Source: Paraburkholderia bannensis NBRC 103871 (GTDB lineage Bacteria; Pseudomonadota; Gammaproteobacteria; Burkholderiales; Burkholderiaceae). From it: 53,273 bases of DNA. Below the pieces are notes generated by a model. It worked only from the letters and a program-made list of their open reading frames with translations, had not been told where the DNA came from and made no database searches. Below, piece by piece: positions 42,247 to 51,911 of the stretch. Position 1 is the stretch's first letter. Every line of letters begins with the position of its first letter. Both the position numbers and the translations under genes were made by a program. The DNA lies in contig NZ_BAYA01000042.1 in assembly GCF_000685015.1 (NCBI RefSeq), forward strand, positions 1 through 53,273. The letters are read 5' to 3'.

Positions 42247-43605
42247 TCAGGTATTGTGCGTAAGGTTGTCTCGAGTCTCCGGGATAACGAACGCACCGAA
42301 CAGGTAGAGCACGCTCACGGCTGCCAAACACACGGCTAGCACAATCGGCAGATCAGCAGGCGTTCGGGCAAGAACAGAGACCAGCGTAGGCATCATGCCG
42401 CCGATGGCGAAGCCCATGTTCCACGAAAGACCGGTGCCCGATGCCCGGATTGCGGTCGGAAAGCGCTCGTTGAGGAAGATGAGGATCGGTGCGTAACTGG
42501 CGCTTCCCAATACACTCAGCAGCACCGCGCAGCCGCCAATCATGACGACGTTGCTCGTCTGTGCCATCGCGATGACGAGCAACGGGAAGCAGATGAGCCG
42601 CGCCACGCCGAGCCAGATGAAACTACGCTTGCGCCCGATGATCGTGCTCAGATGGCCGGCCGCCGTCGTTGCGACAATCACGGCTACGCTCGATATCATG
42701 AGAATGAGACCTGCAACGCTGCTGGGCGTTTGATTCACGACCTTGAGGAAGGTGGGCAGAAATCCCGAGGTCAGGTAGTAGCCGCTTCCGCCACCGATCG
42801 TCAGCAACAGGTTCATAAGCAGGATGCCGCGGTACTGCTTCGAAAACAGCAACCGGACTGGCGAGTCGACAGGCTTTTGCGCGTCACGCCCGGTGGCCGG
42901 TGCGGCCTTGCGCTTTTCGGCGGCAAGCGCAACCCATACAGGAGACTCCTCCAGACTGTTGAATACGAATACACCCAGAAACGAGCTGATAATGCCAGCG
43001 AAGAACATGCATCGCCATCCCCATACTTCGAATTGTGAGCCAGGAAACGATGCCGATGTCGCCAGATAGACCAGAGACGCGAGCAGCGCGCCAAGTCCCG
43101 CACCGCCTCCGCCGACGAATCCGGAAACGGCCCCGCGATACTTTGGACTCACCGTTTCCGTGCCAATGGTATGCGTCGACGCGACCACGCCGCCAACAAA
43201 CACACCTTGCACCAGACGCAGCACCAGAAACAGAACCGGCGCAATGACGCCCACCTGCACAACGGTCGGCAGCAAGCCGAACGCCGCAGTCGAGAGGCCG
43301 ACGCCGACGACCGAAATGATCATCGACCGCTTGCGTCCGTGCCGGTCGGCCAGCGAGCCAAAAATCGCGGAACCGAGCGGCCGCAACAGCAGCGTGACGG
43401 CGAAGGACGCATACACCGCCGCGAGGGACAACATAGAACTCGTCGAAGGAAAGAACAGCTTTCCGATCACTGGCGCGACAAACAGCACGACGAACAGGTC
43501 GAACAAATCCAGTGCCCAACCCAGACACGAGGCCGCGACGGCCGCGAGAATCTGCCTGCTGCCCACGCCAGTGACCATGCGGTCATTGCGCAACGCCTCT
43601 TCCAT
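42247..43605 (-). CDS. MFS transporter, metabolite:H+ symporter type (furoate uptake candidate)
   Basis: 452 residues from ATG 43605, which has GGAG six bases upstream; ATG 43617 has no such site. About 12 membrane helices; LADRHGRKRSM near 85-95 in loop 2-3 and the early WALDLFDLFVVLF helix are the hallmarks of the aromatic-acid/sialate symporter group. It is the last gene of the minus-strand furoate-like unit, 84 bp after the ligase gene. In known furoate clusters a transporter of this class (hmfT) occupies this role; the substrate here is inferred. Confidence 0.88.
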   Translation of the reverse strand: MEEALRNDRMVTGVGSRQILAAVAASCLGWALDLFDLFVVLFVAPVIGKLFFPSTSSMLSLAAVYASFAVTLLLRPLGSAIFGSLADRHGRKRSMIISVVGVGLSTAAFGLLPTVVQVGVIAPVLFLVLRLVQGVFVGGVVASTHTIGTETVSPKYRGAVSGFVGGGGAGLGALLASLVYLATSASFPGSQFEVWGWRCMFFAGIISSFLGVFVFNSLEESPVWVALAAEKRKAAPATGRDAQKPVDSPVRLLFSKQYRGILLMNLLLTIGGGSGYYLTSGFLPTFLKVVNQTPSSVAGLILMISSVAVIVATTAAGHLSTIIGRKRSFIWLGVARLICFPLLVIAMAQTSNVVMIGGCAVLLSVLGSASYAPILIFLNERFPTAIRASGTGLSWNMGFAIGGMMPTLVSVLARTPADLPIVLAVCLAAVSVLYLFGAFVIPETRDNLTHNT

Positions 43606-43688
43606 GATGATCTCCATCCAATGTTCTGTCTAATTAGGATTACTAGTTTTTAATGTCGCACTGTGTTTTTGTTCTTTGCGCGTGCGCG

Positions 43689-45263
43689 TCACGTTTTCCT
43701 GTTCTCACTCGCCACGTTCACGACGCCGTTCTCGTGCACGCATTCGCCGCTGGAAAGCTTGCGTCTCAGGATTTTGCCCACCGGGGACTTGGGTATCGCG
43801 TCCACGAAAACGTATTCGCGCGGCCGCTTGAAATTCACCAGATCCGAGGTACGGCAGAATTCATCGAGCGCTGTCGCGTCGACGCTGCATGAGCATTTGA
43901 TGAAGGCCACCACCTTTTGGCCCCAGCGCTCGTCTTTCAGGCCGACCACGGCGACTTCATCAACGGCGGGATGCAGCGAGAGAATCGATTCGATATCGAC
44001 GGGAGAAATGTTCTCGCCGCCGCTGATGATCATGTCGTCGACGCGACCCGTCACATAGAGATCGCCGTCCGCGTCCAGATAGCCCGTGTCGCCCGTAAAG
44101 TACCAGCCTTCCCTGATCGATCTGGCATCGGCGTCGGGACGCTTCCAGTAGCCTTCGAAGGCTTCGTCGCCGGCCAGTTCGGCGATGATCTGTCCTTCCT
44201 CCCCTGCGCGCGCAAGCGCACGCGGACTCGATCCGTCGAGATCGACGACCCGCAGACGCGTATTGATGCCCGCGCGTCCCGCACTACCCGGCTTGCGCGT
44301 GGCGTCCTGATCGACGCTGAAGGTGTACACCTCGGAAGAGCCGTAGTGATTCACGAACAGTTCGGGGTTGAACGCGGCCGCGCAGCGCTTGAGTAGGCCG
44401 TCGTTCATGGGTGCGCCGGCGAAACCGAGCTTCGTGATCGAGCCGATATCCGTTTGCGCGAACTCGGGCGCCGCAAGCAGATCGTGATAGAGCGTCGGCA
44501 CCAGATACAGGCAGGTGATCGCGTGTTTTGCGATGGATTGCAGCGCATACCCTGCATTCCAGCGGCGCACGCACACGAACACACCGTCGACCATCGCCAT
44601 GGCGAGCAACGAGCGGACGCCCATGGTGTGATAAAGCGGCATCACGCCCAGCGTCCGTTCACCGCGCCGGTACAGGTTCTGCGCAACATGTGCGAGCGCC
44701 GCCGCGCGCTCATGCCGATGCCGGCGCGGAACACCCTTGGCGAGACCCGTCGTGCCGGACGTATAGAGCATCACCGAGTAATCGTCCGCCGATGCGGCAG
44801 GCTGCGGCGCGAGCGCTGCGGTGCTCCCGGTCTGCTTCTCAATCAACGCTTCGAAGCCGCACGTCGCACCATCGGTGCCGTCCAGGCCGACACGTGTCAC
44901 CGTTCGGGCCAGTTCGCTTGCCGTGACGGCGTCCTTCGATGCCGGTTCGTAGATCACGACTTTCGCGCCCGCATCGCCAATCGTGTGATCCAGCTCTTCG
45001 GGTTTGGCGCGCCAGTTGACCGGCACGATCACGATGCCCGTGAACTGACAGGCCCAATGCACCGTCGCCATTTCCCAGCGGTTTTGCAGCACGACGATCA
45101 GGCGGTCGCCGCGTTCGAGCCCGAGGCTTTGCAGCGCCGCGGCTACGTCCCCAATTCGGGCGTACCACTGCGCATACGTGAGTTCCACATCGCCGTCGAT
45201 GACGGCCAGCGCGTTTGGATTGCGCTCGACCGCCTGCAGAAACGTGCGCCCAAGATCAAGCAT
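43689..45263 (-). CDS. hmfD: Acyl-CoA synthetase, probable 2-furoate-CoA ligase
   Basis: 524 residues, ANL superfamily. The adenylate loop YTSGTTGLAKGVP is at 167-179, a NHYGSSEVYTFS motif near 308, YFTGDTGYLDADG near 388, and the C-terminal KSPVGKILRR supplies the catalytic Lys. It would activate a carboxylic acid to its CoA ester with ATP. It overlaps the iron-sulfur subunit gene by eight bases, with GGAGG before its ATG. The furoate assignment comes from the gene set, not from the sequence of the acid pocket. Confidence 0.8.
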   Translation of the reverse strand: MLDLGRTFLQAVERNPNALAVIDGDVELTYAQWYARIGDVAAALQSLGLERGDRLIVVLQNRWEMATVHWACQFTGIVIVPVNWRAKPEELDHTIGDAGAKVVIYEPASKDAVTASELARTVTRVGLDGTDGATCGFEALIEKQTGSTAALAPQPAASADDYSVMLYTSGTTGLAKGVPRRHRHERAAALAHVAQNLYRRGERTLGVMPLYHTMGVRSLLAMAMVDGVFVCVRRWNAGYALQSIAKHAITCLYLVPTLYHDLLAAPEFAQTDIGSITKLGFAGAPMNDGLLKRCAAAFNPELFVNHYGSSEVYTFSVDQDATRKPGSAGRAGINTRLRVVDLDGSSPRALARAGEEGQIIAELAGDEAFEGYWKRPDADARSIREGWYFTGDTGYLDADGDLYVTGRVDDMIISGGENISPVDIESILSLHPAVDEVAVVGLKDERWGQKVVAFIKCSCSVDATALDEFCRTSDLVNFKRPREYVFVDAIPKSPVGKILRRKLSSGECVHENGVVNVASENRKT

Positions 45264-45825
45264 GACTCACCTCCATCGCGTGCTCATGCCCGCTTTCGTT
45301 TTCGTTCTGGCGGCGCAAGGCTGCCACTTCGAGGACGGCCTTCACAATGGGCGTATAGCCGGTACAGCGGCAGATGTGCCCCGAGAGCATTTCGCGCACC
45401 TCTTCTTCGCTAGGATTCGTCACGCGTTGCAGATAGTCGGCGCATGACATCAGGATGCCCGCCGTGCAGAATCCGCACTGAAGCGCATGGTTGCGCTGGA
45501 ACGCCGCCTGCAGATCGCTCAGCGTATTGCCGGCGGCCAGCCCTTCGACCGTGTCGATACGCCGCCCGTCCGCCTGCACGGCGAGCATCAGACACGAGCG
45601 GGACGCCACGCCGTCCACATGCACCGTGCAGGCGCCACATACGCCGTGCTCGCAGCCGACATGCGTGCCGGTCGCGCCCAATTCGTGCCTGATGAAATCG
45701 GAAAGCAGTTCGCGCGGCTCGCATGCACCGCTTCGCGACCTGCCGTTCAGATTCACCGTAATGCTGCGCAACACGCCTGACTGATGAGCGTCGCGCAGCG
45801 GACTACTGTCGTTGCCCTTCTTCAC
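45256..45825 (-). CDS. hmfC: Molybdenum hydroxylase [2Fe-2S] subunit, probable furoyl-CoA dehydrogenase
   Basis: 189 residues. The plant-type [2Fe-2S] cysteines are C58, C63, C66 (GCEHGVCGACT) and C78; the second cluster uses C117, C120 (QCGFC) and C152, C154 (ICRCTGY). It passes electrons from the Mo site to FAD. I chose the GTG at 45825, which overlaps the previous stop (GTGA) and has CAGGAGG upstream; an in-frame ATG at 45849 is possible. The middle gene of a tightly overlapping set. Confidence 0.88.
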   Translation of the reverse strand: MKKGNDSSPLRDAHQSGVLRSITVNLNGRSRSGACEPRELLSDFIRHELGATGTHVGCEHGVCGACTVHVDGVASRSCLMLAVQADGRRIDTVEGLAAGNTLSDLQAAFQRNHALQCGFCTAGILMSCADYLQRVTNPSEEEVREMLSGHICRCTGYTPIVKAVLEVAALRRQNENESGHEHAMEVSHA

Positions 45826-46643
45826 ATTGCCTCCTGTATCACTTTCCATCCGAGATGCCGAACGAGATGTCTGCGATGGCTCGCGCTCACGTGCGCGTCG
45901 TCCTGAGCGCCCAGCTTCCACGCAAAATCGTTGAGCGCCGCTCGCAGATCGTCGCCGGTCAGTCTGGGAAGCTGTTCGACCACGGGCCGGTCGGCCACAC
46001 CGCCCACGCCGATCCGGATCGAGTCGTTGGTCACGACAGCCGCGCATGCCACCAGCGCAAAGTCACCGTGCCGCGCCGAGAATTCCGTGAACGCGAAGCG
46101 CTCACCGGGTTTCCTGAGAGGAAAACGCACGGCCTCGACGAGTTCGTCCGGTTCGCGTGCGGTCATTAGCATTCCCTGGAAAAACGCGTCGGTGGGCAGC
46201 GTGCGTTTCTTCTTTTTCGAGCGCAGCATCACGTCTCCGCCGAGCGTCGCGAGAACGAGCGGCAGTTCGGCGCTCGGATCCGCATGAGCGACCGATCCGC
46301 ATACCGTGCCCCGGTTTCTGATCTGAAAGTGCGAAATGTAGGGAAAGGTGTGGCGCAGCAACGGCACTTCCTGTTCGAGCGTCGTTCGCCACTCCACGCT
46401 GCCTTGTGTCGCCGCGGCCTTGACGACGAGGTAGCCGCCCTTCGTGTCGACTTCCACGACGTTCAGATCGTCCGTGCGCGACACATCGACAATCCAGCGG
46501 GGCTGCGACAACCGCATGTTCAGGACGGCCATCAACGACTGGCCGCCGGCCATGATGCGGGCATCCGCACCACCGTGATGCAGCGCCTCGAGCGCGTGCT
46601 GGGTGCTTTCCGCGCGCAGATAACTGAATTGCGAGGGTTTCAT
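45822..46643 (-). CDS. hmfB: Molybdenum hydroxylase FAD subunit, probable furoyl-CoA dehydrogenase
   Basis: 273 residues from ATG 46643, which overlaps the stop of the large-subunit gene (ATGA). FAD-binding PCMH domain with IMAGGQSLMAVLNMRLSQP (about 31-49) and NRGTVCGSVAHADPSAELPLVL (about 110-130), then the CO-dehydrogenase flavoprotein C-terminal domain. It has no extra [4Fe-4S] loop, unlike 4-hydroxybenzoyl-CoA reductase, which argues for a hydroxylase rather than a reductase. Confidence 0.88.
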   Translation of the reverse strand: MKPSQFSYLRAESTQHALEALHHGGADARIMAGGQSLMAVLNMRLSQPRWIVDVSRTDDLNVVEVDTKGGYLVVKAAATQGSVEWRTTLEQEVPLLRHTFPYISHFQIRNRGTVCGSVAHADPSAELPLVLATLGGDVMLRSKKKKRTLPTDAFFQGMLMTAREPDELVEAVRFPLRKPGERFAFTEFSARHGDFALVACAAVVTNDSIRIGVGGVADRPVVEQLPRLTGDDLRAALNDFAWKLGAQDDAHVSASHRRHLVRHLGWKVIQEAM

Positions 46644-49600
46644 GACTTTCTCCGGAACCGGGCGAGCAGCCTGTGCAACCACGACCCACCGCCACCGCCC
46701 ACGGGCCTGCCCCCGGCCTGCCGGCCGAGCGATTCGAACAGCTGGGTCAGCACCACCTTTGCCGCGCCGTCCAGCATTCGGGCGCCGACGGCGGCGACCT
46801 TGCCCGAGACCTGTGCTTCGTAGTCGTACGACAGCGACGTGCCTTTGGCGGTGGGTGTGAGTTCGACGAGCCCCTCGCCCTTGGCCGTGCCGAGCGGCGA
46901 TATACCCGCGCCAGCGAGCCGAAGCCTGCGTGGTGCTTCAATATCGGAGAGACCAATTCGCGCCTCGAAGCGCGCCTTGATCATGCCGACGCCGACCGTG
47001 ACGTCCGCGCGATACTGGTTTGGCCCGGTCGTTTCGAGCGCATTGCAGCCCGGCACCACCTTGGCGAGCGCAACCGGATCCATCAGCACCGCGAACACGG
47101 CCTCCGGCGTCGCCTCCAGTTCGACCGTGCCTTGCGCCGTCAGCGCCTTGCCCCCAGCCGCCGGTTTTTTCTTGGGCGCAGCCTCGCGATATTCGGGCCG
47201 CGACGGCTCCGGATCGTCGATGCCGATGAGCACCAGCACCTTCGCGGGCGTGAGCGGCAGACGCACGTCCTCGATGCCCAATGCATCCGCAACCGCATTG
47301 CCGATGCACGGCGGCGTGCTCATGTTGTTGCCCTCGCCGAGTCCCTTCGCCCCGAGCGGCGTGAAGGGCGACGGCGTTTCCAGATGCAGGATCAGCGGGT
47401 CCGGGACCTCGCAGGTCGTCGGCATCAGATAGTCCGCGAGCGTGCCCGACTGAAAGCTGCCGTCCGCACCGTACCTGAACTCTTCGAGCAGCGACGCGCC
47501 GATCCCCTGCGCGAACGCGCCGCGAATCTGCCCGTCCGCGAGCGCGGGATTCAGCAACGTGCCGGCATCGTGGGCGGTCACGTAACGGTCAATCCGGATA
47601 CGGCCGGTCACGCGATCGATTTCCACGCCGCACATGTCGAACGCGAATCCGTAGCAGGCGGATGTATTGATGCGGTCCTGCTCGTCCGGCGGCTCCATGT
47701 TCGGCGGCGTCCAGAACACCGTTTCGCGCAGGCCGGGCTCTTCTCCTTCGGGCAGAAGCGCGGGCGCCCAATGTGGCGCGTTGCTTGCGGCGCGGCTGAA
47801 CGGCAACGCTTTTTCTTCGTCGCCCATCGGCACGATGCGGCCGCTCTCAAACGTGATCTGCTCCGGTGCGCAGCTGAACTGCGCCGCGACGATGCGCGCG
47901 AGCTTGTCCTTCACCCGCATGGCGGCCAGATGAACGGTTCCCGCCACGGCGCCCGCAAAGCGGCTCGAGTAGTTTCCCGACGCCACCGACCACGCGTCCT
48001 TGTGCGTGTCGAATTCGACATTGACGACGACATCGACGGGGTCGAGACCGAGCACATCGGCCACCACCTGCGCGCATACCGTCATGTGCCCCTGCCCGGC
48101 CGGCGTGGACGCCACTGTGACGACCACGCCGCCCAGCAGATCGACGCTGACGGTTGCGCTGGCGATTGCGCCGTTCTTCGGGCCGGCCTTGCGCCGCGCT
48201 TCGGCGGGCAGAACGGTCGAGATATAGCCCATGTTCGAGACCGACGGCTCGATGATTGACGCAAAGCCGATGCCGTAGAGACGGCCCTCGCCGCGCGCGG
48301 TTTCACGGCGCGCCGCCAGTTCGTCGTAGCCGCCGTCCGACAGCGCGCGCCGCAACGCTTCCTGATAGTTGCCCGAGTCGTAGAGCGCGCCCGACGGCGT
48401 GCGATACGGAAACGCATCGGCGGCGATAAAGTTGCGCCGGTAGACCTCCACGATATCGAGCTTCAATTCGATCGAAATGCGCTGCATGAGCCTTTCGAGC
48501 GCGAAGTAGACCTGTGGCCCGCCGAATCCGCGCACGAGGCCGGTCGGTGTCTTTGTGGTGAGCGCCACGCGGTTGCGCACGAGCAGATTGGGAATCGCAT
48601 ACGCGCCCGTGAGGCAGCCGTGCATCCGGTAGAACGTGGCCGGCTCCGGTGCACGAAGATAGCCGCCGCAGTCCTCGATCTGGTCGTAGGAAAGCGCGGT
48701 GATGCGGCCGTCTTTTTCGACAGCGGCCTCGAGCTTCGTCAGACGCGCCGTCGCGGATGTGGCGGCGCTCAGATGTTCGAGCCGGTCCTCGACCCACTTG
48801 ACCGGCGCACCCGCCTTGCGGGACGCGAGACACATCAGCACCACATAAGGAAATACCGACTGCTTGACGCCGAAGCTGCCGCCCGAATCGCGCGGTGCCT
48901 TGTGCCGCAAGCGGTTGGCGGGAAGCTTGAGCGCCATCGCCATGACCGCGTGCAGCGAAAACGGCCCCATGAAATTCGACGTGACCTCGTAGCCTTCATT
49001 CCCGGCCAGAAACTCCGCGACCACCACGGCGCATTCGATCGGCGTGCAGGTATTGCGCGGGTAGTGCGCTTCGAGCGTCACGCGATGCGGGGCCTTTGCG
49101 AAGGCCGCTTCGGGGTCGCCGTAACGAAAGTGACGGTCGCTCACCACGTTCGTGCCGACCTTCGGATGCAGCACGGGCGCGTCGTCGGCAATGGCTGCCT
49201 CGATCGACGTGACTGGCGGCAACGGCTTGTATTCCACCTTGATAGATTCAAGCCCGTCTTCGGCCAGCGCCCGCGATTCCGCAACGACCACGGCCACGGG
49301 TTCGCCGCTGTAACGCACGCGGTCGATCGCGAGCGACCAATGCTCCATCGGCGATTTAACGCCTACGACGAAGGGCCGCGACCACTCGCGCACATCGTCG
49401 CCGGTCAATACGGCATGCACGCCTTTCTGCGCGAGCGCGCCCGTAATGTCGATGCCGATTATTTCGGCGTGCGGATGAGGCGATCTGAGTACAGCCGCAT
49501 GCAGCGTGCCGGGCTTCACCGCGATATCGTCGCCGTAGCGGCCATGTCCCGTCAGGATGGCCGCATCTTCGAGACGCTCCATGGGCCGTCCGACATGGCG

Positions 49601-49690
49601 ACGCGAGCGCCGCTCGGCGTCCGATTGAACGACGGTTGGTTCTGGGCGAGCTTCCTGCTCGACCAGGAGCTCGGTTCCGGCTTCGCTCAC
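46640..49690 (-). CDS. hmfA: Molybdopterin large subunit fused to a CoxG-like domain, probable furoyl-CoA dehydrogenase
   Basis: 1016 residues from GTG 49690, which has AGGAG six bases upstream; the ATG at 49705 has none. The first 790 residues are a xanthine dehydrogenase-family Mo subunit: an ald_Xan_dh domain (GRPMERLEDAAILTGHGRY), the VRGFGGPQ motif, and the catalytic Glu in GAKGLGEGNN near 786. After a Lys/Ala/Pro linker (about 835-845) comes an SRPBCC/CoxG domain (about 846-990, starting LTAQGTVELEATPEAVFAVL) and a Gly-rich basic tail. CoxG is usually a separate protein that helps recruit the enzyme to the membrane. It would hydroxylate furoyl-CoA with water. Confidence 0.85.
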   Translation of the reverse strand: MSEAGTELLVEQEARPEPTVVQSDAERRSRRHVGRPMERLEDAAILTGHGRYGDDIAVKPGTLHAAVLRSPHPHAEIIGIDITGALAQKGVHAVLTGDDVREWSRPFVVGVKSPMEHWSLAIDRVRYSGEPVAVVVAESRALAEDGLESIKVEYKPLPPVTSIEAAIADDAPVLHPKVGTNVVSDRHFRYGDPEAAFAKAPHRVTLEAHYPRNTCTPIECAVVVAEFLAGNEGYEVTSNFMGPFSLHAVMAMALKLPANRLRHKAPRDSGGSFGVKQSVFPYVVLMCLASRKAGAPVKWVEDRLEHLSAATSATARLTKLEAAVEKDGRITALSYDQIEDCGGYLRAPEPATFYRMHGCLTGAYAIPNLLVRNRVALTTKTPTGLVRGFGGPQVYFALERLMQRISIELKLDIVEVYRRNFIAADAFPYRTPSGALYDSGNYQEALRRALSDGGYDELAARRETARGEGRLYGIGFASIIEPSVSNMGYISTVLPAEARRKAGPKNGAIASATVSVDLLGGVVVTVASTPAGQGHMTVCAQVVADVLGLDPVDVVVNVEFDTHKDAWSVASGNYSSRFAGAVAGTVHLAAMRVKDKLARIVAAQFSCAPEQITFESGRIVPMGDEEKALPFSRAASNAPHWAPALLPEGEEPGLRETVFWTPPNMEPPDEQDRINTSACYGFAFDMCGVEIDRVTGRIRIDRYVTAHDAGTLLNPALADGQIRGAFAQGIGASLLEEFRYGADGSFQSGTLADYLMPTTCEVPDPLILHLETPSPFTPLGAKGLGEGNNMSTPPCIGNAVADALGIEDVRLPLTPAKVLVLIGIDDPEPSRPEYREAAPKKKPAAGGKALTAQGTVELEATPEAVFAVLMDPVALAKVVPGCNALETTGPNQYRADVTVGVGMIKARFEARIGLSDIEAPRRLRLAGAGISPLGTAKGEGLVELTPTAKGTSLSYDYEAQVSGKVAAVGARMLDGAAKVVLTQLFESLGRQAGGRPVGGGGGSWLHRLLARFRRKS

Positions 49691-49924
49691 GGGTGTCTCC
49701 TGCATGAATGAGTGGCGCGGTGGACTTTCGCTGCCGACGCATAAGGCCGCAGGCGCAAGGAATCTATCCACACATGAATGCCGATGCTTTGCTTGCGGCC
49801 CGGTTCGGGGCAAGTCAGCATGCTTCGTTGACTACAATGTAAAGGCGCTTATGCGGAATCGCTTTACCCGGTGATCGTGCGATTTACCCTGGAGTCTGAT
49901 GCTTTTCGCCGATCGTCGGCCGGA

Positions 49925-50932
49925 TCAGGCGACCGCTACGTACATCGAATCAGCTTCGCGCGTTGCACGCATCGAATGACGCTGAAGAACGGGGACGTGG
50001 CGGCGAATCGCCGTCATTTCGGCCACGATGGACACCGCGATTTCCGGCGGAGTTTGCGCGCCGATATAAAGGCCAACGGGTGCATGAAGCCGCGCTATCT
50101 GCTGTTCGCTCAGATCGAAGAGCCTGAGACGCGCCTTGCGCCGCTCGCTGTTTGCGCGCGAACCAATCGCGCCAATATAAAAAGCCTCGGTAGTCAGCGC
50201 CTCGAGCAGCGCCATATCGTCGAGCTTCGGATCGTGTGTCAACGTCACGATCGCCGTATTGCAGTCGACGCCGATGCGCAGCAACAGATCGTCCGGCATT
50301 TCCCGGTTGAATTCCGTGCGGGGCACGTCCCAGACGGTTTGATACTCTTCTCGCGGATCGCACACAATGACCGTATATCCCAGCGGAACAGCCAGCCGCG
50401 CGACGTACTCGGCCAACTGACTGGCGCCGATCAACACGACGCGCAATTGCGGACCGTAGACCGATTGCAGATACCGGCCATCGAACGTGCCGGGAAGCCA
50501 CGCATCCAGATGTTCCAACCTCACCTTTCCTGTCAGCGCGTCGAGCGTCCGCATCACGGTCTTGCCACTCAACGTACTGTCCAGTACGTCGGCGAGCTTC
50601 GATTCCGGGCGGAGCGGCTCGACAACAAGTTCGAGCGTGCCTCCGCACGGCAGACCGAACCGATGTGCTTCATCTGCTGTCACGCCATATCGGAGTACTT
50701 CCGGCCTGCGCTCCGAGAACGAGCCGCCTCTCGCACGCTCCGCGAGATCGTCTTCGACGCAACCGCCGGAAACCGATCCTTTCATGGCGCCGTCCGCGCG
50801 AACGGCCAGCATCGAGCCGACGGGACGGGGCGCGGAGCCCCACGTCCGCACGACCGTAACGACAAACACAACCGCGCCGCGACGCTGCCAATCCAGCGCC
50901 GCTTCCAGCACTTCGACATCAACTCGGTTCAC
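49925..50932 (-). CDS. XdhC/CoxI-family molybdoenzyme maturation factor
   Basis: 335 residues from GTG 50932 (CGGAG upstream). N-terminal XdhC_CoxI domain (VVTVVRTWGSAPRPVGSMLAV, GSVSGGCVEDD) and a C-terminal Rossmann domain (RVVLIGASQLAEYVARLAVPLGYTVIVCDPR, YIGAIGSRAN). XdhC proteins help install the sulfurated Mo cofactor. It lies between the AraC gene (24 bp) and the large subunit (234 bp), which fits maturation of that enzyme. Confidence 0.9.
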   Translation of the reverse strand: MNRVDVEVLEAALDWQRRGAVVFVVTVVRTWGSAPRPVGSMLAVRADGAMKGSVSGGCVEDDLAERARGGSFSERRPEVLRYGVTADEAHRFGLPCGGTLELVVEPLRPESKLADVLDSTLSGKTVMRTLDALTGKVRLEHLDAWLPGTFDGRYLQSVYGPQLRVVLIGASQLAEYVARLAVPLGYTVIVCDPREEYQTVWDVPRTEFNREMPDDLLLRIGVDCNTAIVTLTHDPKLDDMALLEALTTEAFYIGAIGSRANSERRKARLRLFDLSEQQIARLHAPVGLYIGAQTPPEIAVSIVAEMTAIRRHVPVLQRHSMRATREADSMYVAVA

Positions 50933-50956
50933 TTTTGTCTCCGTTCGGCGCGATGC

Positions 50957-51826
50957 CTAGATCTCCACGTCTCCGCGATCGTCGTAAAGCTCGACGACGC
51001 GGCGGTATTCACTCGGGGTGATGCCCTGATGCTGACGAAAAAAACGCGTGAAATGCCCTGGGGCCGAGAATCCGAGATCGTAGGAGATGTCCGTCAACGA
51101 AGTCTTCCCTGACGCCAGCTCGCGGATCGCGCTTTCCATGCGCAACACGTTGAGATACACGTTCGGCGTGACACCGGTGCAGCGATGAAACAAGGCGAAA
51201 AAATGCGCTCGCGACAGGCCGCAGTGTTCCGCGAGCCGATGCATATCCGGGTCGCCTCGCGTGTTTTCGCGAAGCCACACGATTGCTTTGCGAATGCGCG
51301 GATCGCTCGGTCGGCGGCTGGCTATTTCCATTTGCCGTGACAGGTCTTGCCAGCTCCGGTCCGGGTCGATCACCGAGATCATCAGTTCGCAAAGAAGCCC
51401 TTCGAGCCTCTCGGACGCAATGCTGTCCGACCACCACATTTCCAGCGACAGTTCCTCTGCCAGCTTGCGGGCCCGCGGCGACAACTGCACACAGGGTTGC
51501 GGAAAAAACTGCGGATGCCCGCTACCGGCTAGCGGGTGCCGAATCTGTGCCAGCCAGTCCGGCTCGATGTACATCGCCAGAATGACCGTGCGCTGCTCCG
51601 AGTTGCCATTGTGCGTGTACGCGTGCGGTTCCCACGGATTGACAAGAACCGCCGTGTCGGCTGACAGCGGCTGCATTTCGTCATGCACTGCGAAGAACGT
51701 GTCGGGCCCCGCCGCCTTGATGAGCAGATGACAGTGGTGATGGGCATGGTGAACGAGCGGCGCATCCATATCTAGCAGTGCGACCCGCCCAAACCTGCCC
51801 TGGTAGATTTTTATCGCGCTTGACAC
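50957..51826 (-). CDS. AraC-family regulator of the furoate-like cluster
   Basis: 289 residues from GTG 51826, which follows GGGAG; a TTG at 51844 would add six residues. Cupin-like sensor domain (HHAHHHCHLLIKAAG; NPWEPHAYTHN) and C-terminal HTHs (MHRLAEHCGLSRAHFFALFH; LTDISYDLGFSAPGHFTRFF). It is embedded between the hydrolase and XdhC genes on the same strand and is probably the pathway activator; the effector may be furoate or furoyl-CoA by inference. Confidence 0.88.
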   Translation of the reverse strand: MSSAIKIYQGRFGRVALLDMDAPLVHHAHHHCHLLIKAAGPDTFFAVHDEMQPLSADTAVLVNPWEPHAYTHNGNSEQRTVILAMYIEPDWLAQIRHPLAGSGHPQFFPQPCVQLSPRARKLAEELSLEMWWSDSIASERLEGLLCELMISVIDPDRSWQDLSRQMEIASRRPSDPRIRKAIVWLRENTRGDPDMHRLAEHCGLSRAHFFALFHRCTGVTPNVYLNVLRMESAIRELASGKTSLTDISYDLGFSAPGHFTRFFRQHQGITPSEYRRVVELYDDRGDVEI

Positions 51827-51911
51827 TCGTTCGGTCTCCCACAAAATATTTCTCGCTCGATGGACTTCCCCGAGCTCAGTCGTCCTCAGCTCTTACGCGG
51901 CTGGATTGACG

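Noticed and set aside
42036..42263. A 75-codon plus-strand frame before the furoate transporter's end
   Set aside because: The translation has no recognisable features and runs into the 3' end of a convergent gene.
46673..49711. Long plus-strand open frames (46673-48259 and 48620-49711) opposite the Mo hydroxylase large subunit
   Set aside because: Antisense shadows of hmfA; arginine- and histidine-rich translations without motifs.
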